From the NCBI GenBank assembly GCA_041395205.1, contig JAWLAZ010000001.1:1612001-1676000 (forward strand): a stretch of DNA of 64,000 nucleotides. Direction: 5' to 3'. The DNA comes from JAHEFU01 sp041395205. Lineage in GTDB: Bacteria > 4484-113 > JAFGCY01. Positions within the stretch are counted from its first letter, which is position 1; every line of letters starts with the position of its first letter. Of the stretch, positions 42,008 through 51,244 are shown one piece after another. The position numbers were made by a program, and so were the translations under genes. The notes under the pieces were generated by a model, which was not told the DNA's origin, did not search any database, and saw only the letters and a program-made list of their open reading frames with translations.

Positions 42008-42198
42008 TCCGCGCTGCATTCCGGAGAAATCACGGGTAGAATTTCCCGTCTCAGGGTGGAAGTTTGTCACAAACTTATCAACACACTTGAGAAATTGTGG
42101 AAAACGTGCTTTAATTACCATTGGTCAAATGCCGGGCAACTAAGTGGCGTAAATTGACCACAAGCATTGTGCCGTGGGCACAGGCGGAGGGTAACAAG
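42008..42198 (+). other. AT-rich gap with DnaA-box-like words
   Basis: TTATCAACA (42077-42085, one mismatch to TTATCCACA) and TGTGGAAAA (one mismatch to TGTGGATAA) lie 16 bp apart within an AT-rich stretch. No gene or terminator is seen. The promoter of the 42199 lipoprotein should be here. With only two imperfect boxes this is not enough to call a replication origin. Confidence 0.3.
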
Positions 42199-42915
42199 AT
42201 GAGATCAATTATCGTATGCATGGGGATTCTCGCGCTCCTGCTCATGGCAGGCTGCGGAGGCAGCATCCGCCAGCTCACGGATGACGGCAAAAGCGATGCG
42301 CCTGAACTGATCGCGATCCGTCCGTCCAGTGGCGTCAGCGGTGAAATGGTGCAGTTCGAGGCCCTGATCAACGATCTGGATGGTACGCTCGGCAGCAACT
42401 GGCTGGCTGATCCGGAGCGTCTCAGCAATGCCCAGTTCATCTGGAACTTCGGCACGGGAGCCTACCCCAACACGGTGATCACCAGTACGCCGGAACTTCC
42501 CGACGGAGTGGTGCTGCGCGACGGAATCCGTTCCCCCTACAGCTGTACGCTGACCATTCTCGGCAACGAGAATACCGAGGACCGGCTGGTCTACAACTTC
42601 GAGCTGGATGTGGCCCCGCTGGCCGTGGCCACCGTCGGGCCCTTCAATGGCCAGGAGGGTGCGAATGCAACCTTCAGCGCCGTGATCGCCAGCGGAGTCG
42701 TGAACCCTGAGGATGAGGGTGGCTGGCTCTGGGATTTCGGCGGTGCCTGCGACCCCAACGGCTCCAATGAGGCCAATCCGACCGTGCGTTTCGTGGATCT
42801 GGATTTCGCGGATGGCGAAAGCAGCCGTCAGTTCCAGGCCCGCCTGATCGTGAGCAATGACTTCGAAGTCACGACCTTCCCCTTCACGATCACCGTACTG
42901 CGCGGTACCAACTGA
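42199..42915 (+). CDS. lipoprotein with PKD/Ig-like folds
   Basis: 238 residues from ATG 42199 with GGAGGG before it; upstream codons in the same frame are ignored because the signal peptide starts here (MRSIIVCMGILALLLMAGC). The mature part looks like two Ig/PKD-type domains: PSSGVSGEMVQFEALINDLDG with FIWNFGTG, and VGPFNGQEGANATFSAVIA with GWLWDFGGACDPNG. No catalytic residues. Probably a surface-anchored accessory protein. It ends in a strong terminator 24 bp downstream. Confidence 0.72.
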   Translation: MRSIIVCMGILALLLMAGCGGSIRQLTDDGKSDAPELIAIRPSSGVSGEMVQFEALINDLDGTLGSNWLADPERLSNAQFIWNFGTGAYPNTVITSTPELPDGVVLRDGIRSPYSCTLTILGNENTEDRLVYNFELDVAPLAVATVGPFNGQEGANATFSAVIASGVVNPEDEGGWLWDFGGACDPNGSNEANPTVRFVDLDFADGESSRQFQARLIVSNDFEVTTFPFTITVLRGTN

Positions 42916-42938
42916 CAGAGGACAACAACGATCCTTGG

Positions 42939-42966
42939 AAGGCCGGGTTCGCCCGGCCTTTTTTTT
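42939..42966 (+). terminator. intrinsic terminator after the 42199 lipoprotein
   Basis: AAGGCCGGG, loop TTCG, CCCGGCCTT, then TTTTTT. Confidence 0.95.
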
Positions 42967-43092
42967 GTGCCCACCATCTAAACAAATGATGGTATAATTA
43001 CTGAGCTGTGAAACAGCCTGCTCCATTTCCACACAGTCCTGAATTCCGACACTGATTCCGGCTCAAGCCGCATCAATACTGGAATCAGGCCC

Positions 43093-43140
43093 GGTCATGG
43101 AGTATAATGGTCATTCAAACAACGATACAAGGACCACGCT
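43093..43140 (+). promoter_or_regulatory. gyrB promoter and leader
   Basis: GAGTATAATGG supplies a -10 about 40 nt before the start. AAGGA lies 11 nt before the TTG codon. Unlike several other genes in this window, gyrB therefore has a normal leader. Confidence 0.5.
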
Positions 43141-45105
43141 TTGGATAAGGACAACCAGAACCCCGAGGAAGAGATCAACGAAAGCAACGGCGCGAGTGCC
43201 TCCGCCAGCTATTCCGCGGAAAACATCCAGGTGCTGAAGGGCCTGGAGGGCGTGCGCCACCGCCCGGCGATGTACATCGGCTCCACCTCCGAGGCCGGCC
43301 TGCACCACCTCGTGTATGAGATCGTGGACAACGCGATTGACGAGGTGATGGCCGGGCATGCCACGCGCGTGAACGTGACCCTGCACAAGGACGGCTCCTG
43401 CAGCGTCGAGGACAACGGCCGTGGTATCCCGGTGGACATCATGAAGGAGGAGGGCCGCCCCGCGCTGGAGGTGATCCTCACCACCCTGCATGCCGGCGGC
43501 AAGTTCGACTCCAGCAACTACAAGGTCTCCGGCGGCCTGCACGGCGTGGGCTCGAGCGTGGTCTGCGCCCTGTCCAGCCTGTTCACGGCGGAGGTGCACC
43601 GCGACGGCAAGATCCACTACGTGGAACTGGAGCGCGGCCTGCTGACTAAGCCGATGGAGATCACCGGCAAGACCAAGAAGAACGGCTCCGTGATCCGCTT
43701 CTGGCCTGATGCGCAGATCTTCGAGACGGTTGAGTTCAAGGCCACGATCCTCGAGGAGCGCCTGCGCGAGCTGAGCTTCCTCAATGCCGGGACGGAGATC
43801 GTGCTCACTGATGAGGACGAGGATGAGGCCGAGGAGCGCGTCAAGAAGTTCAAGGCCCGCGGTGGCCTGAGTGAGTTCATCAAGTACCTCAACCGCAACT
43901 TCAGCGCCGTGCAGCAGATCAGCCCCGTGATCCACCTCGACGGTGAGATCGACGACACCAAGGTCGAGGTCGCGCTGCAGTGGACCAGCGGCTACAAGGA
44001 ACGCATCAACGGCTACGCCAACAACATCTTCACGAAGGATGGTGGTACGCACATCATCGGCCTGAAGAAGGCCATCACGCGCGTGATCTCCACCTATGCC
44101 AAGAACAAGGACCTGATCAAGGGCAAGGAAAGCCTGACCGGTGACGACGTGCGCGAGGGCCTGACGGGCATCTGCTCCGTGTGGATCACCGAGCCGCAGT
44201 TCGAAGGCCAGACCAAGGGCGCGCTGGGCAACAGCGAGGTGGCCGGCCAGGTGGAGCGTGTGGTCGGCGAGCAGCTGAGCCAGTTCCTCGATGAGAACCC
44301 CGGCGTAGGCAAGAAGATCGTGGAGCGGGCGGCGGCGGCCAGCCGGGCCCGCGAGGCCGCCAAGCGCGCACGTGACATCGAGCGCAAGAAGGCCGGCCTC
44401 AGTTCCAGCCTGCCGGGCAAGCTGACTGACTGCTCGGACCGCAACCCCGAGAACTGCGAACTGTTCATCGTTGAGGGAGATTCAGCGGCCGGACCCGCCA
44501 AGGCGGCGCGCAACCGCAACTACCAGGCGATCCTGCCGATCCGCGGCAAGATCCTCAACGTGGAGAAGGCCGGGATCCACAAGGTGCTGCAGAATGAGGA
44601 AGTGCGCAGCCTGATCTCGGCGATCGGCACGGGCTTCGTGCCGAACTTCAACCTGGAGAAGCTGCGCTACCACAAGGTGGTGATGCTGACCGATGCCGAT
44701 GTCGACGGCGCGCACATCCGCACGCTGCTGATGACCTTCTTCTTCAACTTCATGCCGGAGCTGATCGAGAACGGGCATCTCTACATCGCGCTCAACCCGC
44801 TGTTCCGGGTGCGCAAGGGCAAGGGCAAGCCGCAGTACGTCTTCACCGAGGAGCAGCGCGACGCGCTGGTGGCGGAGATGGGCGGCAACACCGAGGTCAC
44901 CCGCTTCAAGGGCCTGGGTGAGATGAATGCCGACGAGCTCTGGAACACCTCGATGGACCCCGAGGCGCGGACGCTGCTGCAGGTCAACATCGAGGACAAG
45001 CTGCACGCCGAGCAGGTCTTCGAGCGCCTGATGGGCAATGAGGTCCAGCCGCGCAAGAAGTTCATCACGGAATATGCCCGCGAGGTCAAGAACCTCGATA
45101 TCTAG
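43141..45105 (+). CDS. gyrB: DNA gyrase subunit B
   Basis: 654 residues, TTG start. GHKL ATPase: EIVDNAIDEVMAG (near 60-72), VEDNGRGIPVD, GLHGVGSSVVCALS (near 140). The transducer domain follows. Toprim: LFIVEGDSAAGPAKAARNR (near 440) and MLTDADVDGAHIR. The C-terminus is KFITEYAREVKNLDI. The toprim motif reads EGDSAAGPAK where most gyrases have EGDSAGGSAK. Tetrameric with GyrA, it puts negative supercoils into DNA. gyrA, dnaA and recF are not adjacent. The stop TAG overlaps GGAGG, as in genes followed by hairpin modules. Confidence 0.96.
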   Translation: MDKDNQNPEEEINESNGASASASYSAENIQVLKGLEGVRHRPAMYIGSTSEAGLHHLVYEIVDNAIDEVMAGHATRVNVTLHKDGSCSVEDNGRGIPVDIMKEEGRPALEVILTTLHAGGKFDSSNYKVSGGLHGVGSSVVCALSSLFTAEVHRDGKIHYVELERGLLTKPMEITGKTKKNGSVIRFWPDAQIFETVEFKATILEERLRELSFLNAGTEIVLTDEDEDEAEERVKKFKARGGLSEFIKYLNRNFSAVQQISPVIHLDGEIDDTKVEVALQWTSGYKERINGYANNIFTKDGGTHIIGLKKAITRVISTYAKNKDLIKGKESLTGDDVREGLTGICSVWITEPQFEGQTKGALGNSEVAGQVERVVGEQLSQFLDENPGVGKKIVERAAAASRAREAAKRARDIERKKAGLSSSLPGKLTDCSDRNPENCELFIVEGDSAAGPAKAARNRNYQAILPIRGKILNVEKAGIHKVLQNEEVRSLISAIGTGFVPNFNLEKLRYHKVVMLTDADVDGAHIRTLLMTFFFNFMPELIENGHLYIALNPLFRVRKGKGKPQYVFTEEQRDALVAEMGGNTEVTRFKGLGEMNADELWNTSMDPEARTLLQVNIEDKLHAEQVFERLMGNEVQPRKKFITEYAREVKNLDI

Positions 45106-45457
45106 GAGGCCTGGCAGTGGTCAGTGGTCAGTGGTCAGTGGTCAGTGGTCAGACTACAGACTCCTGACAACTGGTAACCTGGCGTTTACGCCCGGGCGCA
45201 TGCGGATGTTGCCAAACAGTGGAGGTGTGCAGCTTGCCTGCGCACAATGCACTGCCCGGATAGTCTCAATAGTTCGAATAGTCTGAATAGTACTGCGATC
45301 GGGGATCGGGGACCGGGGAGGACATAGGAGCTGGGTTGTAGGGCTTAGCAGAGTAGGGGACCAGGGATCGGTAGCCGGGCGTTTACGCCCGGGATTTTCC
45401 CGCCGTAAACGGCGGGCTACCAGTGATTGCCGGAAAACAGAAAGCAGAGAGCAGAAA
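45105..45457. repeat. mixed short repeats between gyrB and a converging gene
   Basis: After GGAGG at the stop come five CAGTGGT words (45115-45150), the CGTTTACGCCCGGG/CCGTAAACGGCGGG words (45180 and 45385-45420), AATAGTTCGAATAGTCTG words, GATCGGGGATCGGGGACC (45298) and one GTGTAGC-type unit (TAGGAGCTGGGTTGTAGGG, 45326). Several are the same families found in genes and gaps elsewhere in the window. No gene is seen. Confidence 0.75.
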
Positions 45458-45482
45458 GGGCAGGCCAGGGCCTGCCCTTTTC
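45458..45482. terminator. terminator between gyrB and the converging PKD lipoprotein
   Basis: GGGCAGGC, loop CAGG, GCCTGCCC, TTTTC, with A on the other side (AAA before the stem), so it may act in both directions. Confidence 0.8.
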
Positions 45483-45513
45483 AATTCAAGCAGTGCTGAC
45501 TGCCGATGCTGGA

Positions 45514-48500
45514 TCAGGAATCGAGGTCGCGCAAGGCAACAGTCCTGCCATTGGCTCCACCGGTCCTGCCGATGTACAGTGAACCGTCAATTCCGATACT
45601 CGGCGCGGAGGTGACGGTATTGTCAGTATTAAATGAGAACAGACTGCTGCCATTCTTGTCCAGGGCATACACAAAGCCGTCAACCGAAGCGAAGTAGACC
45701 GTGCCGTCCACGCCGATGCAGATGCCGCCCGTGACCTCACCGACTGTCTGGAAGGACCAGAGTTCACTGCCATCCAGGGGGTTGATGGCCCGCAGTTTGC
45801 CGTCGTCAGCGCCGATGTAGACGGTACCGTCCCTGGCAATGGCCGGGGAGGAATCACTGGTGCCGATCATCGCCCCCCAGAGTTTGGTGCCCTGCGGCGT
45901 GACTGCATGCAGCTGCAGGTTGGAACTGACGATGTAGATCGTGCCGTCAGCGGCAATGGCGGGTGAGGAACGGTCGATCTCTCCCTCGGTGTCAAAGGCC
46001 CATTGCTGGCTGCCGTCCGGGTTGATGGCGTAGAGGAAGCCATCCAGACTGCCGACGTAGAGCGTGCCTTCCGGAGACATTGCCGGTGAGGAGTTGACCC
46101 GGTCACCGGCGGTGAATGCCCAGCGCTGGGTTCCGTCCGGTTCCACCGCATGCAGTTTGTTGTCACGGCTGCCGAAGTAGATGGCACCGTCGGGACCGAC
46201 CAGCGGCGAAGAGCTGATCAGGCCTGCCGTCTCGTAGAGCCAGCGTACGCTGCCATCGGGGTTGAGACAGATCAGGTTGCCACTCAGGTTCGTGAAACAG
46301 ATGCTGCCGTCCGCGGCCAGTGCCGGCGTACTGCGGATGATGCCGCCGAGGTCATCGTTGAAGATCACACTTCCGTCGGTGGGATTCAGGCTGACGAGCG
46401 CCCCCAGTGTATTGCCGAAGAACAGCTGGCCCGCGGGATTGACGATCACCTGCGAATCCTCAACCTGGAATGTCGTCGTGTTCTGCCAGTACAGGTTGTT
46501 CGTCAGCGGCCCCTGGAAGGGGGACTGCCCGGTATTGCGATTGTCAAATCCCAGGCGCGGGATGGGGCTGTAGGCATGGCTGACAACCATGTCCGTTGTG
46601 TCCGTGTTGCCGCCATCATCCGTCACGCGCAGCCGGACCCTGTAACTGGCCTGCACCGTGTAGGCATGGACGGCCGCTGCCGAGGGTCCGCTGCTGTCCC
46701 AGTTGCCATCGCCGTTGAAGTCCCATTCGTACTTCACGATGCTGCCGTCGTCCGTGCTGCCCGAGGCATCAAAGCTGATCTGCTGGCCTGGGATCGTGGC
46801 GAACAGGTCTGACTCCAGCACCGCGACAGGTGAAGGGTTGGCAGGATTGTTGACCGTGATCTCCACGATCTCCTGGGCGCGTCCGCCGGCATTGTCCTCC
46901 ACGCGCAGGCGGGCATTGAACACCCCGGCCTCGGTATAGGTATGGCTGGCCAGGATCGAATCGCTGAAGGCATCGAACAGGCCGTCGCCATCGAAGTCCC
47001 AGGCATACTCCACGATCTGCCCGTCAGGATCCACCGTGCCGAAGGCGCTGAAACCCACATCCAGCGGGGCGTCGCCGGAGAGATCGCTGACCTGCAGGGA
47101 AATCACCGGCAGCTCATTGGGCAGGGGACCGACATTGATGGCCACTGTGTCAACGTCCCAGGCACCCTGGCTGTCCATCACACGAAACTTGGCATTGAAG
47201 GTGCCGGGGGTGCTGTATGACTGCGGATCGGGTTCGCTGGTGTCAGTGTCCGCCTCGAAGATTCCGTCGCCATCGAAGTCCCAGGCGTAAGTGAGATCGT
47301 CCCCGGGATCCTCAATGTCCTCTCCCAGACCAGTGAAACTGACCGCAAGCGGGGCGGGACCACTCTGCGGATCGGCAATCGCCAGGGCCACGGGACGGCT
47401 GTTGCCGGTGATGAAGAGTGAGACACTGCCCAGGGCCACGGAGGTACCGTCAGCGGAGTGGGCACGGACTCGGGGGCGGATGATGCCCGTGCGCGAAGTA
47501 TCAACGCTGAAGCTGCCGGTCGCGTTGCCAGTGCTGTCAAAGATGCCGTCACCGTCCAGATCGAAGTCATAGGACTCCGCACCCGTGGCGGTGACGGTGA
47601 CCAGGTCATCGCGCAGTCCGGAGACTGCATTCGTCGTCACCGAGAGCTGCGGCGCACTGCCCGGCAGGGGTGTAACGCTCAGCAGCTCGGAGACGGGACC
47701 TTCGTTGCCACTTGTGTCCACGGCGCTGACGCGGATGAATGTCCGCCGGGAGAGGCCGTCCAGCAGGTGGCGGCTGGCGCCCTCGAGATAGGGCAGGGCC
47801 TGCACGCCCACGCTGTGGGGATTGATGAAGCCCGCCGTGGACCAGTAGATGCGGTAGCCGGCAAGGTCGCCGGCCAGCACTGGATTCCACTGCAGTTCGG
47901 CTCCGCCGGCTACGGCGCTAATGTCCAGTCCGCTGACGCCGGGAGGGGCGTCAACGTCGCCCGCTGTTGCCATTTCCAGGCCGATGGCGACGATGTCCGC
48001 GGCGTCACCGCTGCTGACGAGCACGGCGGCGAAGAAGCTGTTGACAGTGGAAAGCGTGCCGCCGGAGGGCAGGCCGAGGCGCACATGGCTGTCCGTGAAG
48101 GGGCCCTCCCACTGCCAGCGGCCGCTGGAGTAATCGGCGAAGGCCACGAAGTATGCCGACTGTCCCGCATCATTGTCAGGCAGCAGGTTGGCATCCACGC
48201 TCAGTACGCCGGGCTGGCCCCCGCCACTCGGGATGCGGTAGATGGCCCAGGCGGGAGCGGCAGCGCTCTGCAGACGCAGGGCCTCGCCGTTGTCACTTAC
48301 TCCAGCCCCGCTGTCACTGAATCTTTCAACTCCGGGCAGCAGTGCGGACTGGGGGCTGATTGCAGAGGCTTGACGCTCCCAGGGCTGCAGGGCATCCACG
48401 GGCAGATTCGCCGGGAACGCCTGATTGGCAGCTTGTGCTGCAGGGGTCTGACTCGTCTGCGGGACTTCGCTGCTGAGTTGCCCGGAGGATCCGCAGGCGG

Positions 48501-48549
48501 AAAGCAGAATGGCAAGCAGCACGGCCGGTAAACAGAATATGAATCTCAT
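45514..48549 (-). CDS. large lipoprotein: fibronectin/PKD domains and PQQ-like propeller
   Basis: 1,011 residues from ATG 48549 (GGGAG before it; an upstream ATG at 48603 lacks this). Lipobox ILLSACGSS. First comes a module (AWAIYRIPSGGG, AYFVAFADYSSGRWQWEGP) related to that in the 11.4-kb lipoprotein, then a fibronectin-III-like region (ELQWNPVLAGDLAGYRIYW). Four or five PKD units follow, each with a YAWDFDGDG or YEWDFNGDG signature (about 320-680). The last 350 residues are PQQ-like blades (IYFGSRDNKLHAVEPDGTQRW, LYVGSLDGFLYAINPDG, VYIGADDGKLRAINPLDGSELW). Surface adhesion or binding is likely. Confidence 0.82.
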   Translation of the reverse strand: MRFIFCLPAVLLAILLSACGSSGQLSSEVPQTSQTPAAQAANQAFPANLPVDALQPWERQASAISPQSALLPGVERFSDSGAGVSDNGEALRLQSAAAPAWAIYRIPSGGGQPGVLSVDANLLPDNDAGQSAYFVAFADYSSGRWQWEGPFTDSHVRLGLPSGGTLSTVNSFFAAVLVSSGDAADIVAIGLEMATAGDVDAPPGVSGLDISAVAGGAELQWNPVLAGDLAGYRIYWSTAGFINPHSVGVQALPYLEGASRHLLDGLSRRTFIRVSAVDTSGNEGPVSELLSVTPLPGSAPQLSVTTNAVSGLRDDLVTVTATGAESYDFDLDGDGIFDSTGNATGSFSVDTSRTGIIRPRVRAHSADGTSVALGSVSLFITGNSRPVALAIADPQSGPAPLAVSFTGLGEDIEDPGDDLTYAWDFDGDGIFEADTDTSEPDPQSYSTPGTFNAKFRVMDSQGAWDVDTVAINVGPLPNELPVISLQVSDLSGDAPLDVGFSAFGTVDPDGQIVEYAWDFDGDGLFDAFSDSILASHTYTEAGVFNARLRVEDNAGGRAQEIVEITVNNPANPSPVAVLESDLFATIPGQQISFDASGSTDDGSIVKYEWDFNGDGNWDSSGPSAAAVHAYTVQASYRVRLRVTDDGGNTDTTDMVVSHAYSPIPRLGFDNRNTGQSPFQGPLTNNLYWQNTTTFQVEDSQVIVNPAGQLFFGNTLGALVSLNPTDGSVIFNDDLGGIIRSTPALAADGSICFTNLSGNLICLNPDGSVRWLYETAGLISSSPLVGPDGAIYFGSRDNKLHAVEPDGTQRWAFTAGDRVNSSPAMSPEGTLYVGSLDGFLYAINPDGSQQWAFDTEGEIDRSSPAIAADGTIYIVSSNLQLHAVTPQGTKLWGAMIGTSDSSPAIARDGTVYIGADDGKLRAINPLDGSELWSFQTVGEVTGGICIGVDGTVYFASVDGFVYALDKNGSSLFSFNTDNTVTSAPSIGIDGSLYIGRTGGANGRTVALRDLDS

Positions 48550-48746
48550 ATTGGACTCCCGGAAATGATTCGCGGAGCAGGGGCAAGATCCTGAATCAAA
48601 CATGATGGCACAGCCCTGCGGCAGCGGCGCTGGCCATGAATGGAGAGCAGCGATGTGGACCGCTGCCGCTGGAACTGGCCGGTGATCCTCGCTGGACAGG
48701 GATGGAGGAGGGATGTACCATCTGGCAACCGGAAGAGGAGAGTCAA

Positions 48747-49877
48747 ATGCACAGAAGCTTCATGCTCGCAGTTCTGCTGGCCGTCATGTCATGTATCGCC
48801 GCATCCGCTAAGGAGGATGCAGCTGCCGTGGAAGCGCCGGCGACGCTGCAGGAAGTGGCGCTGTCCTTCGCCGAGCGCAGGGATCTGGCTGCCGTGGGCA
48901 TCCTGACCCTGGTGGAGGGCGAGCAGGAACTTGCCACCGCCGGGCTGCGGCGGGTCAATGCTGGCGATCCCGTCACCCCTGAGGACCTATGGCACCTCGG
49001 TTCCAACAGCAAGGCGATGACGGCCACACTGATCGCAGTGCTGGTGGAGCAGGGTGTGCTGTCCTGGGACAGCCGGCCCGCGGAGCTGATCGGCGCGGGC
49101 GATGCGGAAGTGCACCCGGGCCTGGCCGATGCCACGCTGCTGGACCTGCTGCGGCATCGCAGCGGGGTCGCGGCCTTCACCGATGGCAACGACTTCCAGA
49201 AGCTGCCGGACTTCGGCGTGGAAACTGACAGCGAGCTGCGGCTGGCATTCAGCCGCTGGCTGCTGGCCAGTCCGCCGGCGGTGGAGCACGGCGAGTTCCT
49301 CTACTCCAATGCGGGCTACGGCATGGCAGCCTGCATGGCGGAACTGGCAACGGGTCGCAGCTGGATGGAACTGATGGACACGGAGCTGTTCGCCCCGCTG
49401 GGGATCGAGGCAGCCTACGGCTGGCCTGCACTGGAGGATGAAGCACAGCCCTGGGGGCACCTGCTGGTGCTGACCTCTCTCGTGGAACATGACCCGCATT
49501 CCGATTACCAGCTCGGGCCGCTGATCGCACCGGCGGGGGACATCAGTCTCAGCCTGGCGGACATGGGGAAGTTCCTCGCGCTGCATCTGCAGCAGTCCAG
49601 TGAGACACCGCTGATCAGCGCTGAGAACATGCGGGTGCTGCATGAGGCCAGCGGGGACTATGCCTGCGGCTGGATCGCGGGGACTGACAACACCGGCAAT
49701 ACCTTCTACTCCCATGACGGCAGCGCCGGGACCTTCTACTGCCGCGTGATCCTGGCTCCGGCGAAGCAGTCCGCCGTGGCGATCGTCGTCAACCGTGGCG
49801 CGGCGGATGGCCTGATGGAGGAGATCTTCAACGCCGTGATCCCGCTTGTGATCGCCAGCCGGCAGGAAGGAACCTGA
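48747..49877 (+). CDS. exported serine hydrolase of the beta-lactamase/PBP-like fold
   Basis: 376 residues from ATG 48747 with GAGGAG upstream; the longer frame from 48636 lacks a ribosome site. Signal peptide: FMLAVLLAVMSCIAASA. S-x-x-K is SNSKAMTA (near residue 89), Y-x-N is YSNAGYGMA (near 191), and the third motif is HDGSAGTFY (near 330), in place of KTG. This pattern is typical of the class C-like esterase/D,D-peptidase group (COG1680). It may act on peptidoglycan peptides or on esters; true beta-lactamase activity cannot be claimed. Confidence 0.85.
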   Translation: MHRSFMLAVLLAVMSCIAASAKEDAAAVEAPATLQEVALSFAERRDLAAVGILTLVEGEQELATAGLRRVNAGDPVTPEDLWHLGSNSKAMTATLIAVLVEQGVLSWDSRPAELIGAGDAEVHPGLADATLLDLLRHRSGVAAFTDGNDFQKLPDFGVETDSELRLAFSRWLLASPPAVEHGEFLYSNAGYGMAACMAELATGRSWMELMDTELFAPLGIEAAYGWPALEDEAQPWGHLLVLTSLVEHDPHSDYQLGPLIAPAGDISLSLADMGKFLALHLQQSSETPLISAENMRVLHEASGDYACGWIAGTDNTGNTFYSHDGSAGTFYCRVILAPAKQSAVAIVVNRGAADGLMEEIFNAVIPLVIASRQEGT

Positions 49878-49940
49878 AGCTGTGCCATGAATCGGGGGCG
49901 TAATCTCCCTGCCGCCGAATCAGTGAACCGTGAAGAGTAC

Positions 49941-50134
49941 CGGCGCGGCCCGCATGGCTCGGGTGGCAACGAGGTTATTCCGGGGCGGTTTCATTGGCGC
50001 AGAGGCGCAGGGGGAATACGGAAGCGCTGAGAAAGAACCAATCTGGCAACATGCCCTTCCACACGCAATGCATTGCGCGCGATGTATGCCTAATGTATTG
50101 GCGGCGCGGGGCGCCGCCGGTACGGTCAGTGGGA
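49941..50134 (+). repeat. 190-bp dispersed repeat, copy B
   Basis: Second copy of the unit at 8657-8855, same orientation. Conserved blocks include CTCGGGTGGCAACGAGGT, TTGGCGCAGAGGCGCAG, AATCTGGCAACATGCCC and GCGCCGCCGGTACGG. Both copies stand close to GGAGG hairpin arrays. Confidence 0.8.
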
Positions 50135-50181
50135 TGTGCGTGTGGGAAGTCGCTCTCCAATTTCCTTTGCATTACGCCTAA

Positions 50182-50337
50182 GTTGTCAGAATGAATTCTG
50201 ACCTCCGTTGCCCGGATTGCTCCGGGCCTCCCGTTGCCCGGATTGCTCCGGGCCTCCCGTTGCCCGGATTGCTCCGGGCCTCCCGTTGCCCGGATTGCTC
50301 CGGGCCTCCCGTTGTGCGACTTGCGCCGCACCTCCTA
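50182..50337 (-). repeat. array of five 26-bp hairpin modules at the 3' end of a gene
   Basis: Modules begin at 50207, 50233, 50259, 50285 and 50311, exactly 26 bp apart. On the minus strand each is GGAGG, a 6-nt stem, GCAA, the complementary 6-nt stem, and CAACG. Four share the stem CCCGGA/TCCGGG and the one nearest the gene has TGCGGC/GTCGCA. A further TCAGAAT/ATTCTGA hairpin lies at 50184-50203. The first GGAGG overlaps the TAG stop of the 50335 gene. Confidence 0.92.
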
Positions 50338-51066
50338 GTACTCGATGCTGGTGCTGAGCAGGCCGTCGCCGTCGACATGCAGCACGGCGCTGAACTGCTG
50401 CGCCGCATTGAGCCGCAGGTCGCCGGGGCTGCCGTCGTAGCGGTAGGGCTCGCCGGTCACCGGATTGAGCGCAGCATCCGCCAGCGGGCAGAAGCCGCTC
50501 GCGAACAGTTCATCCATGCTGTCCGGGTAGCGTCCGAAGTAGCCGTGGAAGTCGGTGATCGCCTCATTGAGCTGGCCGATCTGCGCGAACTGCAGCAGCT
50601 TGGCGGGGTCGTTCTCGTAGCGTCGCAGCCGCCGGTCATGCTCCGGCACCAGGCGGCGCGTAAGCCGGATGCGCTCGAACTGCTGCACGTAGGTCTCGCC
50701 GGCGCGCAGGATGCGCCGGGTCTGGCTGCCATCCGGGCTGAGGCTGACGAGCGCGAAGAAATTGCCGCTGCGCTTCAGGTAGGCATCCCCGGGGAAGTCC
50801 AGCTGCCCGTCATCCGGGTCCAGGGTCTCGCCCGCCGGACCGATCAGGGCATGGCTGTAGACCCCGCTGGCGACGACGGCCTGCCAGTCCGCCGGAAGTT
50901 CGCCGAAGGCGCGGTAGTAGCGGTCCACGGCGTGCTCGATGAAGCGGGCGGCGTAGTAGCCGGCGGGGTTGCCGGCCGCGGAGCTTGGCTCCTCGGCCTG
51001 GGCGAGCTGCGTTGCCAGCAGTGCCAGCAGCAGCACGGTGAACGGAACACGAAGGAATCTGCTCAT
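50335..51066 (-). CDS. exported protein, unknown
   Basis: 243 residues from ATG 51066 with GGGAG before it. Signal peptide: FLRVPFTVLLLALLATQLAQA. The mature protein is helical at first (YAARFIEHAVDRYYRAFGELPADW) and later has LNEAITDFHGYFGRYPDSMDELFASGF, followed by ALNPVTGEPYRYDG. This last stretch resembles the globular part of type II pseudopilins/DUF1559-like proteins, but there is no pilin N-terminal helix. Function unknown. Its stop is capped by the hairpin array. Confidence 0.65.
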   Translation of the reverse strand: MSRFLRVPFTVLLLALLATQLAQAEEPSSAAGNPAGYYAARFIEHAVDRYYRAFGELPADWQAVVASGVYSHALIGPAGETLDPDDGQLDFPGDAYLKRSGNFFALVSLSPDGSQTRRILRAGETYVQQFERIRLTRRLVPEHDRRLRRYENDPAKLLQFAQIGQLNEAITDFHGYFGRYPDSMDELFASGFCPLADAALNPVTGEPYRYDGSPGDLRLNAAQQFSAVLHVDGDGLLSTSIEY

Positions 51067-51244
51067 GAGGAACTCCCGACCTCTGAATTCATCCAACGGA
51101 CTCAGCTGCAATATAGCAAATCCAGCCATTGCAGGTCAAAGCCCGGAGACGGATTGCAGCTGCGGATGTTCAGATCCGGGACCGGAGCTGAACCCCCCGC
51201 GCCGATCCCTGCGTCATATGGCATAACTGATGCAGGAGGCTGCC

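Noticed and set aside
50207..50335. Five regularly spaced 26-bp units as a CRISPR array
   Set aside because: There is no alternation of constant repeats with unique spacers. The units abut, each is a self-contained hairpin, and no cas gene is near.
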